Shown: in pieces, positions 17,420 through 26,096 of the stretch | How the letters are laid out: each line of letters begins with the position of its first letter | Numbering within the stretch: the first letter of the stretch is position 1 | Virus record (IMG/VR): IMGVR_UViG_3300042478_002169 | Coordinates: 1 to 34,579 of that record | Reading direction: 5' to 3' (one strand) | Length of the DNA: 34,579 bases | Source: a virus | Made by a program: the position numbers and the translations under genes | The notes under the pieces: model-generated | What the model was told of the DNA's origin: nothing | Database searches by the model: none | What the model saw: only the letters and a program-made list of their open reading frames with translations

Positions 17420-18334
17420 TTAGTTTAAATATGTTTTATATGATAGTTTTACACCAACAACATCATCTGAAGACGAACTAACTTGTTCTGATTGTATTAT
17501 AGCGTTTGAATTAGTAAAATTAAACAAAGGAACAGAATCTTCTATTTTTAAAAAAGAAAATAGGTCTGTTAGAACACTGTTATTTATTGCTTGAAGAGTA
17601 ACACCATTATGATCTGTTAAAGGTAAATCATTTAAAATAGTACCATTAACATTAATTGTAAAAGATGCAACTCCATTGCTGTTTAAATCAGAAAACAACT
17701 GTTTAGTTTGATAATCATCGATATCTAATGTAAAAGAGGTTTCTACTTCTATAGGGCTTACGATACTAACTTCTACAGGAACTTCAGAATTACTTGCTCT
17801 CAATGCATAAATTGGCAAATTTTTATTGTTAAAATTAATATTAAAATCTTTTACTCTGTTTGAAGTTGAATTTCTGCAAGTAATATTTATGTTTTTAACT
17901 TGAGGAACAAACACTGAACCCGCATAATTATTACCAGATGGATTAAAATTAGGACCAATATTGCCAAAAACATCAAACGACGATTCTATCTGAGGAATCT
18001 CTCCAACCGAACAACTTATTCCAATTGATTTTAAATATCCATCTTGAAAAGCAAAATATTTATTTTTATAATATAATCCAGCACTTACTGGTACTGCTGA
18101 ATAATTTAATTGTTGTCCTGTTAAAATTAAAATCGGATCATTACTAACTAAATATCTTGATAAAGATAACTCAGCAGTTGGTATCGATGATATAACTTGT
18201 TTTACAAATCCTTGGCCTATAACGTTGATTGGTTTATAATCTATATTATATGAGCCATCAACTGATAAAACTCCAGACAGAGCCATTCCTCCTAAAAAGA
18301 AAGTATTTTCGTAATTTAAAGTTGCGTTTTTCAT
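17420..18334 (-). CDS. Tail protein following the tape measure (possible distal tail/tube-like)
   Basis: This 304-residue beta-rich protein is encoded directly after the tape measure gene. Its ATG shares one base with the tape measure stop (TAATG at 18338-18334 on the reverse strand), so it is probably translated by re-initiation. The sequence contains alternating hydrophobic strands and a segment NINITCRNSTSNRVKDF...VPVEVSIVSPIEV that recalls tube/distal-tail barrel proteins, but I cannot assign a named family. Position fits a distal tail ring that joins the tube to the tip. It may be a distant relative of the 264-residue protein at 14889-15683. There are no catalytic motifs. Confidence 0.6.
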   Translation of the reverse strand: MKNATLNYENTFFLGGMALSGVLSVDGSYNIDYKPINVIGQGFVKQVISSIPTAELSLSRYLVSNDPILILTGQQLNYSAVPVSAGLYYKNKYFAFQDGYLKSIGISCSVGEIPQIESSFDVFGNIGPNFNPSGNNYAGSVFVPQVKNINITCRNSTSNRVKDFNINFNNKNLPIYALRASNSEVPVEVSIVSPIEVETSFTLDIDDYQTKQLFSDLNSNGVASFTINVNGTILNDLPLTDHNGVTLQAINNSVLTDLFSFLKIEDSVPLFNFTNSNAIIQSEQVSSSSDDVVGVKLSYKTYLN

Positions 18335-21300
18335 TATGTTCTTGAGGAGTTCTTATACAATTCGCCGCCGTAACGTTTTTCGTTTGACATCGATCTTAAA
18401 ACGATACCATTAATTTGTTGAGCCATTTCTTTTGTAAATGCAATATCTTGTTTTTCATAACTAGAAGAGTTCGCTCCGTAAACTGATTTACCAGATTTAT
18501 CGATATTGATTGCAATGCTAGTGGCATTATTATTTGTGTTATTACTTGATGTGGCCGTAGATCCACCTTGTTGATAAGCGCCAGCGTTCATAGAACTCAT
18601 CGTGCCGAGTCCGTATTTCTTTACTGCTGTATTATTCATAACGTATTCGCCACCAGTTAATAACGCTGGAATTGTATCTGATAATCTAGATCCATAAGGA
18701 ACAAATCCGCCACTATTAAACCCTATCAAACCACCAGTTTGTTTTCTTCTTCCTGTGTTTGCAGCAGTTGTGCTTATTCCAGTCTTAAACAGGTTACTTA
18801 AAAATCCAGAACCTGCTGTTTTTTTTGCTGCATTAATTCCTTGCTCGCTAAGAATACTACCCATTTGAGAGCTTCCTGAAAACCCTTTGAACAATCCTGT
18901 TGGAACTGCTCCACTAATACCTTGACTTGCATATTGTAAGCTTGATAAAGCTTGACCTTTCACTTGAATTAAAGAAGCGTTTGCTTTTGCAAACGAATCC
19001 AAAGCTTTTGGTCCTTGTTTAGCAGCTTGTTGTAAGCCTTGCTGAACGGCTGGGGTTGCACCTTTTACCGTTTGATCAGCAACACCTGATGCAAGCTGGC
19101 TTCCACTAGCAGCCGCTGATGCATTTAGGGCCATTCCACCAGCTAATGCTAAACTACCAACAGCACCAACTATGCTGCTAATTAATTGAGCATTTTTTTT
19201 ATCTTTCTCAAACTTTTTTTGAACTCTTTCTTGTTCATCTGCAATTGACTTTTCACGCATTTTTTTGAAATAATCAGATTCAGCGTATGCGTATGCTGTA
19301 TAATCAGATTCATTTATTTTACCAATATTAGTTGAGCCGCTCATTAAATCACCAGTATAATCGTATTCTCCTTTTTTATTATTACCCATTCCTGCAAATA
19401 AATTTACTGATCCTCCACCTTGCATCTTTTTACCAAATCTTGGGGCCATATCATAATTCATTTTATCCAAGTTATTAACGCCACCAAAAGCTTTTACAGC
19501 TTCTCTATTTAATACATATTCACCATCTTCTAACATTGCGGGATTTTTATCACCAGTACGACCACCACTGATATACATACCATTTTGCGCGTGTATTACG
19601 CCACCAGTTTGGCGACCAATTTTGCTAGAAGTCACAGAACCTCCAGCTTGACCGAATAAACTAGTTAATGAACTTCCAACCATTTTACCAATTGCGGCTC
19701 TCATAACGGCTTGCATAATTTCTTGTCCAAAATTGATAGCCATATCTTTAAACGCATCACCAATAGATTTGGTTCCTTTAGCCACCTCCATTAATGCATT
19801 GGTCATACCATCAGCAAATCGTTCAGGAGTTCTTTCTACTAAATCTTCTATCATTCTGTCAGAAGCGGCGCTCATTCCAGAATATCCTTTTTTAAATCTT
19901 TCTGTTAAAATATGGCTTTGTTGTTCAAGAATTTGTTTACGTCTTAATTCTTCATCTATATTTTCTCTGGTAATAGCTAAAGATGTTTTTTTGTTTATTA
20001 TTTCTGCTTTATAACGATCTACTATACCTTTTGCAACTACATCTCCGCTTTTTTCATAATCTTCTGACATTTTAGTTAAAGTTTTTAACTGATCTTCTTG
20101 AGTCATTAATAGTTTTCCATCTGCGCCTGTTGCATTAAAACCCGCAGCATCTAACTTACCAATAACGTTTGCGGATGTTTTTGATTGTTGAGTGCGTTGA
20201 TAAGCTTCAAATTTTGCAAAAGATCCAGATCCATATTTTAAATCTACATCGTTTTGAGCGTATTGACCCATTTCATTCACTCTGCCTTTTATATCAGCTA
20301 TACCTTCTTGACCGCCTAAATCTTGTTGCAATAAATTTCCCATATAATCTGTTATAGCTTTAGTAAGCTCATACAAAGCATTTGTATTTTCTTGTTCAGC
20401 GGCCATTTGCAATACTCTTTGTTGTATTTCTGCGCTTATGGCTGCATCTTCTTCAGCTCTTTGAGTTTTTAAAATTTGGCTTTCTATAGCTATTTTTCTA
20501 CCAGTCACTTCTTTTGCGCTCGATCCATAATCAAGTCTTGGATCGGCCAAATCTCCTTGGAGAGTATTGATTTTTGCATTTGATCTTGCCTTAGATATTT
20601 CAAGATTGTTGCTTATTGCGGCAGAAACATTTTTCATATTTTCTAAGCGCATTAAGTTTTGTTTATCAACTGCGGCTTTTTGAACCGCCATCTCTTCATT
20701 GGCTTTTATGCTTACCGCAGTTAGTTGTTTGTTTATTTCTGCTTCTTTTTTAGCATTGGCTTGTTTTTGTTCAAACAATACTTTTTCATTTGCAGCGATA
20801 TCTAAAACGTTTTGCATCTTTGTCATTCCATTTTCATTTTCAAATAAGGCTGTTTGATTTTGTAAATCTATTAAAGCTTTTTGAGCTTCTTGAAGTTTTT
20901 TATATTGATCTTCATTTGTAAGATTTGCATCAATAAAAACTTGCATAAAATTTTTGACTCGATTTAAATCAGAAACTATATTGTCTTTATCTAGAGTCCC
21001 ATCTAAACCAGTTTTAGAAAATTTAGATTGAGCTTTTTCAAAACTGACGTTTTTAAACTGTTCAGATAAAGATTTAGCGTCTCCAGAAAATGTTCCTGCT
21101 TGTATTTGAGGTAATACTTGGCTTTGAAAAAATTCAGCCGAAGCTTGAGATGGTAAAAACGAAGTTTTAAATTTTTCCGTTAGGGTTTCAGAACTTTTAT
21201 TTAAAAAACTAGCTCTTTCGTTATCTTGTTCTGCAATGGCTTTATTATAATCTTGTTGAGATTTTTGCAATAACATTTGAGCTTTTTGACCAGCAGTTGC

Positions 21301-24300
21301 GGCGGTAAAATCAAATTTTCTAGCATCTGGAAGATTATTAGATATAAAAGAATTCAAACTTTCTTCAAAATTCATTGAAAAATCAAGAATAGCAGATTGT
21401 ATTCTTCTTGAACCGGAGTCTTTTTCAAAACTCAAAGCCACATCAAACGCCGACTTGGCAATTGCTTTCTCCATATCCAAGAAGATTTGATTAAATGATC
21501 TTGTTGCAACTTGTTTAAAATCATCAGTGGCTTTTTGAGCCTCTGAAGTAAGATTTATTTTTTCAATAAATTTCAAAACTTCTTCAAAATTTTTATTTAA
21601 AAGAGTTCTATTTAATTCTTGTATTTTAGTTTCTCTTTCTGGCTCGTTTTCAGGGACTAAAGAGGCAGCTAATTTTTCAGTTTCTTTTCTTTGAACTGAT
21701 TCTCCAATACCATCTTCTTTTAGTATATAGTCTACTACATCAGTTGACATACCAACATATTTAGCCCTTTCAACTTTAAAAGCTTTTTCTTTTTCTATTT
21801 CAATATTTGACAAGCCTTGTCTAATTTTAGAAACAAAATCTTTTGATCCTTCTTTACCTAATCCTAAAGAAAGAGCAGAAGCTCTTTCTTGTGGTTTTAT
21901 ATTAGCTCCGTATAAACCAGTTTGTTTTGCAGATTCTTTAGTTACTTGATTAGTATATTCTTGCAATTGTTTAGACATAGCTGCTACATCGCCACCCGTT
22001 GCATTAAATATCTCTTGTAATTTAACGTCTTTAATTTCATTAAAATTATCAGATAGTTTTTTACCAGCAATTTCTATATCAGAAGATGATGCCCCAGACG
22101 AAATCATCTGTGTTAAAGATCTTTGAGCTTCTACATAAGAAGAAGCAGCAGTAATATTAGCTTGTGCTTTCTGAGTTTGTTCTTGATTTAATTGCATCAA
22201 CTCTTCAGTACTTAATTTCGTAGCACTGAATGCTGAAGTCAGCCCAACTGTAACTCCAATTAATCCACCAATTGCTGCTCCTACAGGACCAAAAACCGCA
22301 CCTATACCAGCACCTGTAGATATAGAACTTAAGCCAGTGCTTAAAGCAGATTGTCCGAATCTTTCATTAGAACTCATTTCTGTGCGTTTTCTATCACCAT
22401 ATATTGCTTGTTCAGCAAATCCAGCCAATATTGGTCCAGCAATAGCTATAGCTGTACTAGCTTTCGACAAATTTTCTGAAAATTTTTCTAATCCAGAGTT
22501 TTTTGTAGGTAAATTACCAAATGAACTGGCCATTTGAGCGGCTGTTAATCTTTGTGAAGCTACAGGTGAAGTTTTAGTTAAATTGTTAAATACATCACCT
22601 GCATTTGATATGCTTGATATTATTTTTTTAGCTGTTGATTCGGCGGTTCTTTCTATTCTTCGTGGATCAAAATTTGTATTCATCAAATCAAGACCCAATA
22701 AAATACTTTCTCTAACCATGATGATTTTATTGCTTAATTTTTTACCAAAATCATCAACAGATTTAGAGATTAAACTAGAAAATCTAACCACATCAAAATC
22801 TCTATTATTTTGTGGCGCTGCAAAATTTGGAACATATCCTTTATTCATCAATCCAGCATCTTTCTGCCCTCTCATTGAATCACTCAACGCATTACTTAAA
22901 CCACCATGATCAGATATTGCGGAACTAAATGTTGGCTGACTCTTGTTTCTAATGTGTGGGAAAGGCTTATTATCGAATACGGCTTTTTCTCCGCTCATGC
23001 TTTCTTCTAAGCCCATTACTGCTTGTTTATACGCAAAGTTAGGAACAAAACCTTTAGAAAATGAATTTTTCTTAGATTGATATCTTTTCATTAAACCGTC
23101 TGTAAGCAATCCAAGTTTGCCTCTCATTGTTGGATCAACATCTGCATAACTGTTTTTTACAATAGGCGCGATACTCTGTTCAAATGGGCTTAAAATTCCA
23201 GCAGGATTTTTTCCTGTAGGATCAACATATCTTGGGTCATTAAAGACAATCGACATCAATTCAACATTTTTAGCCAATCCTGGATTCTCTTCAAAAAGAC
23301 CTCTTAATTTTGCATCTGAAATTTGAGATATAGTGTCTTTTTGATTATTTTTTGATTGTTTAACCTCAAGCATTCTAAATTTAGCACCACTAATTTTTTG
23401 TGCTAAATCTATTGGATCTCTATTAGATATAGCGTTTGTTGGTGTATTTTTAAAACCAGCTTCTTTAGATCTTACGACTTGTTTAGAGCCTAAAGCAATA
23501 TTCATTGCAGATCTTACAAAGTCTTCATATAAAAATGAAACCATATCAGGATTTCCTATTTTAGCATAACTATGATCTAAACCTTTTCCATAAGTTAGAA
23601 AATCAATTTGTCTGAAAACATCTTTATCTGAAGCTATATTTTTATAAGAAGATGCATATTTTTTGAACCAAGGTATTCTTGCAGAATCTACTGGTGTAGC
23701 AAAATTAGGAATAAAACCTTTACTATTAGGAGTTATTAAAACTCCACCCACATTTATTCGGTCTTTTTGATTTTTATAAAAAGTATTCCATTTTTTATTT
23801 TTTAAAAATGCATTTTCAGCAGGAGCGCGTAAAAATTTATCTTTTACTTCTTTTAACGTGTAGCCAGAAGATGATCCAGATTTAACTTCTGCAAAAAAAC
23901 TTCCACTATATCCATCTATAGCAGAATTCGGTCCATTAAATAAACCAGAATTATTATTAAATTTTAAAACCCTAAGAACTCTTTGTTCATAAGATTTTTC
24001 TTGATCCTTTTTAGCCATTTGCAATTCTTTTTTATTAAATGGAATAACTTCTCTTTCAAAATGATCTAAAATAATTTTATCATCTTTTTCTAAACCAGTA
24101 TTTTTATTTAAAGCTGATTGTACATATGGATATCTTTTACCAATATTTTCTACAGTTTCTTCTAAAACTGAAAAGTTTGGCATAAATCCACCATACATAT
24201 ACGGATCAACACCCGTTCTACTTATAGCATTTTGTCTATGTACTCGGCCAGCTTTTGATCCAGCAGGAGGATTAATAAAAGGTTGAGCAAAACCGGGGAC

Positions 24301-26067
24301 GTATTTAACATCTTCCGCAGTATTCATTACTCCACCAACAGGAGATTTCACTACTTTACCGGGAGCATAACCACCAGCTTGTGCGCCAACTGTTTCAGCC
24401 ATTCTTGTTGCAGCAGGAATATAACCTCCTGCGCGAGTGACCTGCAAACCGCCAGATCCTTTTACTCGCACACCTTGACCGGCCAATTGAGTTGCTAATT
24501 GTTTTGCAAGAGTTGACTGTATTTGATATTCTGCTGTTTGCTGTCTTGCTAATTGAAGCAGCAACTGAGCTTGCGCAGCTTGATTACCCATAGAGCCAGC
24601 AAGAGCTTGCGATACCGGCCCTTGTTGCTGCATGATTTGCAAAATAGATTGTTCAATATTTTTTCTATTTTGAGTTTCTGTCGTGATACCAGCAATCTGA
24701 GGCAAAGCCTGAGCGAGATAAGTGAAAGAGTTTTGTATTAACTTGAAAAGCGTAAAGAAAGCGGCAATAGCACCGGGACCAGCTATAACATTGCGAATTC
24801 CTTTTAATAAACCATTAGCGAAAGTAGAACCAACTCCTTCTCCTTCAAGAATTTCGTTCATGCTTTCGACAAGTGATTTCAATTGTTCTGTACCATATCT
24901 AGCCAATGGTTCAAACGTTACTTTACCAATGTTATTTGCTAGTTGTTGTGTAGAAGTAGCCGTTTGCTTTAATAAAGCGTCAAGAGTTTGATTTAGTTTG
25001 GCGGTAGCGACTTCAGCTTCATTTGTTGCTGATGCGCCTCTTTGTAAAGCTCCAGCATACACGCCTTGAGATTTATTCAAATCACCAACAATAGCTTTAA
25101 GAATGTTAACTTGATAAACACCAGCGACTTGTTCAGATAACTGCGCTCTTTGAGCGTCAGCTAAACCTTTATAAGCACCTGCAAAATTTTGTAGAATAGT
25201 AACTGCTGGTAAAGTATTTCCTTGCACATCTCTTACAGCTACATTGAAAGCTTCTAATTGATCAAGAGTATCAGTACGTTGTAAGCGAGTAAAAATTGTT
25301 TTTAATGCGTTACCAATAACTGCGCCGCCTCTTGCTGTACTTTGTTGAGCGGATGTAACTAATGCATTTAACTGATCTAAACTAACTCCTGCTTCTTGCG
25401 CCGCTTGACCTGTACGAGATAACGCTTCAGCCAAGTCTCCTGCGCCAACTGCGAAATCTTGTTCGACAGCTACAAGTTTATTTAATATTTGAGTTGTTGT
25501 TATTCCAGTTGCAGAAAAACCGTTTATAGTAGAAGTTAAAGCGTCAACAGAATTTGCAGTGCTAATTCCGGCCACTCTTGCTAAAGTTAACGCGTCTTTT
25601 GTTCTTATTAAAACTTCTTCAGCTTTTAAACCTTGACGAGAGAATTCAAGAGCAGCTTTAGAAGCGTCATCAAATGAAGAAGCCGTTTGTTTACCAACAC
25701 CAAATAAATCTGTACTAAATTTTTGTAATTGACTAGTAGTTAATCCGAATACACGATTAATATCAGCAAGATTCTTTTCAACATCAATAGTAACATTAGC
25801 TAATTCTTTAAAACTACGAATAACACCGCCAAGAACGGCAGTTGAAGCTCCGAATGCAATAACGCGAGCATTAGAAGCAGCAAGAGCTGCCTCAAAATCC
25901 TTAACATCACCAGTCATTCTTCCAAGCGGCTGAGAGAAAGCTCGTTGATTAATACTTAAATTAATCGGATTGTTCTGAGCGAATCTTTGATTGTACGCTT
26001 GAACACCAGCTTGAATAGAAGCTGTTAATGCTGCTTGATTGGCGGCGACATTGATTTGAACGGCCAT
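18334..26067 (-). CDS. Tail tape measure protein with embedded nuclease-like cargo domains
   Basis: This 2577-residue protein sets tail length and is expelled at infection. Residues 1-400 are the conserved core (IAFGASTAVLGGVIRSFKELA, EFSRQGLKAEEVLIRTKDALTLARVAG, and an ALVTSAQQSTARGG...LKTIFTRLQ block). Residues ~430-455, 1203-1222, 1252-1282 and 2293-2320 are hydrophobic stretches that could insert into membrane. Residues 627-1083 hold an array bounded by G[FY]xPNF[AS] heptads with two PD-(D/E)XK-like domains. Long helical, Gln/Lys/Glu-rich segments (~1290-2060) follow, as usual in tape measures. Near the end are two GGxxx...GEYV motifs (2155-2186 and 2453-2475) of the kind common in tape measure C-termini. 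It lies after two chaperone-type genes. Tail length cannot be computed reliably because the cargo section may not be helical. Confidence 0.95.
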   Translation of the reverse strand: MAVQINVAANQAALTASIQAGVQAYNQRFAQNNPINLSINQRAFSQPLGRMTGDVKDFEAALAASNARVIAFGASTAVLGGVIRSFKELANVTIDVEKNLADINRVFGLTTSQLQKFSTDLFGVGKQTASSFDDASKAALEFSRQGLKAEEVLIRTKDALTLARVAGISTANSVDALTSTINGFSATGITTTQILNKLVAVEQDFAVGAGDLAEALSRTGQAAQEAGVSLDQLNALVTSAQQSTARGGAVIGNALKTIFTRLQRTDTLDQLEAFNVAVRDVQGNTLPAVTILQNFAGAYKGLADAQRAQLSEQVAGVYQVNILKAIVGDLNKSQGVYAGALQRGASATNEAEVATAKLNQTLDALLKQTATSTQQLANNIGKVTFEPLARYGTEQLKSLVESMNEILEGEGVGSTFANGLLKGIRNVIAGPGAIAAFFTLFKLIQNSFTYLAQALPQIAGITTETQNRKNIEQSILQIMQQQGPVSQALAGSMGNQAAQAQLLLQLARQQTAEYQIQSTLAKQLATQLAGQGVRVKGSGGLQVTRAGGYIPAATRMAETVGAQAGGYAPGKVVKSPVGGVMNTAEDVKYVPGFAQPFINPPAGSKAGRVHRQNAISRTGVDPYMYGGFMPNFSVLEETVENIGKRYPYVQSALNKNTGLEKDDKIILDHFEREVIPFNKKELQMAKKDQEKSYEQRVLRVLKFNNNSGLFNGPNSAIDGYSGSFFAEVKSGSSSGYTLKEVKDKFLRAPAENAFLKNKKWNTFYKNQKDRINVGGVLITPNSKGFIPNFATPVDSARIPWFKKYASSYKNIASDKDVFRQIDFLTYGKGLDHSYAKIGNPDMVSFLYEDFVRSAMNIALGSKQVVRSKEAGFKNTPTNAISNRDPIDLAQKISGAKFRMLEVKQSKNNQKDTISQISDAKLRGLFEENPGLAKNVELMSIVFNDPRYVDPTGKNPAGILSPFEQSIAPIVKNSYADVDPTMRGKLGLLTDGLMKRYQSKKNSFSKGFVPNFAYKQAVMGLEESMSGEKAVFDNKPFPHIRNKSQPTFSSAISDHGGLSNALSDSMRGQKDAGLMNKGYVPNFAAPQNNRDFDVVRFSSLISKSVDDFGKKLSNKIIMVRESILLGLDLMNTNFDPRRIERTAESTAKKIISSISNAGDVFNNLTKTSPVASQRLTAAQMASSFGNLPTKNSGLEKFSENLSKASTAIAIAGPILAGFAEQAIYGDRKRTEMSSNERFGQSALSTGLSSISTGAGIGAVFGPVGAAIGGLIGVTVGLTSAFSATKLSTEELMQLNQEQTQKAQANITAASSYVEAQRSLTQMISSGASSSDIEIAGKKLSDNFNEIKDVKLQEIFNATGGDVAAMSKQLQEYTNQVTKESAKQTGLYGANIKPQERASALSLGLGKEGSKDFVSKIRQGLSNIEIEKEKAFKVERAKYVGMSTDVVDYILKEDGIGESVQRKETEKLAASLVPENEPERETKIQELNRTLLNKNFEEVLKFIEKINLTSEAQKATDDFKQVATRSFNQIFLDMEKAIAKSAFDVALSFEKDSGSRRIQSAILDFSMNFEESLNSFISNNLPDARKFDFTAATAGQKAQMLLQKSQQDYNKAIAEQDNERASFLNKSSETLTEKFKTSFLPSQASAEFFQSQVLPQIQAGTFSGDAKSLSEQFKNVSFEKAQSKFSKTGLDGTLDKDNIVSDLNRVKNFMQVFIDANLTNEDQYKKLQEAQKALIDLQNQTALFENENGMTKMQNVLDIAANEKVLFEQKQANAKKEAEINKQLTAVSIKANEEMAVQKAAVDKQNLMRLENMKNVSAAISNNLEISKARSNAKINTLQGDLADPRLDYGSSAKEVTGRKIAIESQILKTQRAEEDAAISAEIQQRVLQMAAEQENTNALYELTKAITDYMGNLLQQDLGGQEGIADIKGRVNEMGQYAQNDVDLKYGSGSFAKFEAYQRTQQSKTSANVIGKLDAAGFNATGADGKLLMTQEDQLKTLTKMSEDYEKSGDVVAKGIVDRYKAEIINKKTSLAITRENIDEELRRKQILEQQSHILTERFKKGYSGMSAASDRMIEDLVERTPERFADGMTNALMEVAKGTKSIGDAFKDMAINFGQEIMQAVMRAAIGKMVGSSLTSLFGQAGGSVTSSKIGRQTGGVIHAQNGMYISGGRTGDKNPAMLEDGEYVLNREAVKAFGGVNNLDKMNYDMAPRFGKKMQGGGSVNLFAGMGNNKKGEYDYTGDLMSGSTNIGKINESDYTAYAYAESDYFKKMREKSIADEQERVQKKFEKDKKNAQLISSIVGAVGSLALAGGMALNASAAASGSQLASGVADQTVKGATPAVQQGLQQAAKQGPKALDSFAKANASLIQVKGQALSSLQYASQGISGAVPTGLFKGFSGSSQMGSILSEQGINAAKKTAGSGFLSNLFKTGISTTAANTGRRKQTGGLIGFNSGGFVPYGSRLSDTIPALLTGGEYVMNNTAVKKYGLGTMSSMNAGAYQQGGSTATSSNNTNNNATSIAINIDKSGKSVYGANSSSYEKQDIAFTKEMAQQINGIVLRSMSNEKRYGGELYKNSSRT
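22819..22839 (-). other. Heptad 4 (GYVPNFA)
   Basis: Residues 1077-1083, the end of the cargo array. The sequence that follows returns to helical tape-measure-like composition. Confidence 0.85.
22840..23031 (-). other. Unidentified third cargo segment inside the tape measure protein
   Basis: Residues 1013-1076 lie between the third and fourth heptads. This short segment contains FPHIRNKSQPTFSSA and SDHGGLSNALSDSMRGQ, rich in His, Asp, Ser and Gly, and looks more ordered than a linker. I do not recognise a family. It could be a small domain, a remnant of a third effector or a binding peptide. Confidence 0.45.
23032..23052 (-). other. Heptad 3 (GFVPNFA)
   Basis: Residues 1006-1012, the border between nuclease-like domain 2 and the unidentified segment. 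Like copies 2 and 4, it is preceded by Lys. Confidence 0.85.
23053..23697 (-). other. PD-(D/E)XK nuclease-like domain 2 inside the tape measure protein
   Basis: Residues ~791-1005 lie between the second and third heptads. The motif set is textbook-like: Glu848 in a helix (FLYEDFVRSAMNIAL), then Asp884 and Asp887 in NRDPIDLAQ, then Glu901-Val-Lys903-Gln in FRMLEVKQSK. It differs in sequence and length from domain 1, so this is not a recent tandem duplication. An enzyme rather than a structural role is suggested by the conserved acidic and lysine residues. Activity is not shown by the sequence. Confidence 0.7.
23698..23718 (-). other. Heptad 2 (GFIPNFA)
   Basis: Residues 784-790, the border between nuclease-like domains 1 and 2, preceded by NSK. 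Confidence 0.85.
23719..24168 (-). other. PD-(D/E)XK nuclease-like domain 1 inside the tape measure protein
   Basis: Residues ~634-783 lie between the first and second heptads. They contain Asp718 in AIDGY and Glu727-Val-Lys729 in SFFAEVKSG, the spacing and strand pattern of the PD-(D/E)XK catalytic core. A helix with Glu694 (YEQRVLRVL) lies before it, where the family's first acidic residue is usually found, and a helix (YTLKEVKDKF) follows. The metal-binding set therefore looks intact. The target is unknown; restriction endonucleases, Holliday junction resolvases and toxins all use this fold. Confidence 0.65.
24169..24189 (-). other. Heptad 1 of G[FY]xPNF[AS] series (GFMPNFS)
   Basis: Residues 627-633 of the tape measure protein form the N-terminal border of nuclease-like domain 1. 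A diverged relative (KYVPGFAQPF) lies about 35 residues earlier at 588-597. Confidence 0.8.
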
Positions 26068-26096
26068 ATGCTTTATTTACACGTTAAAATCATTAA

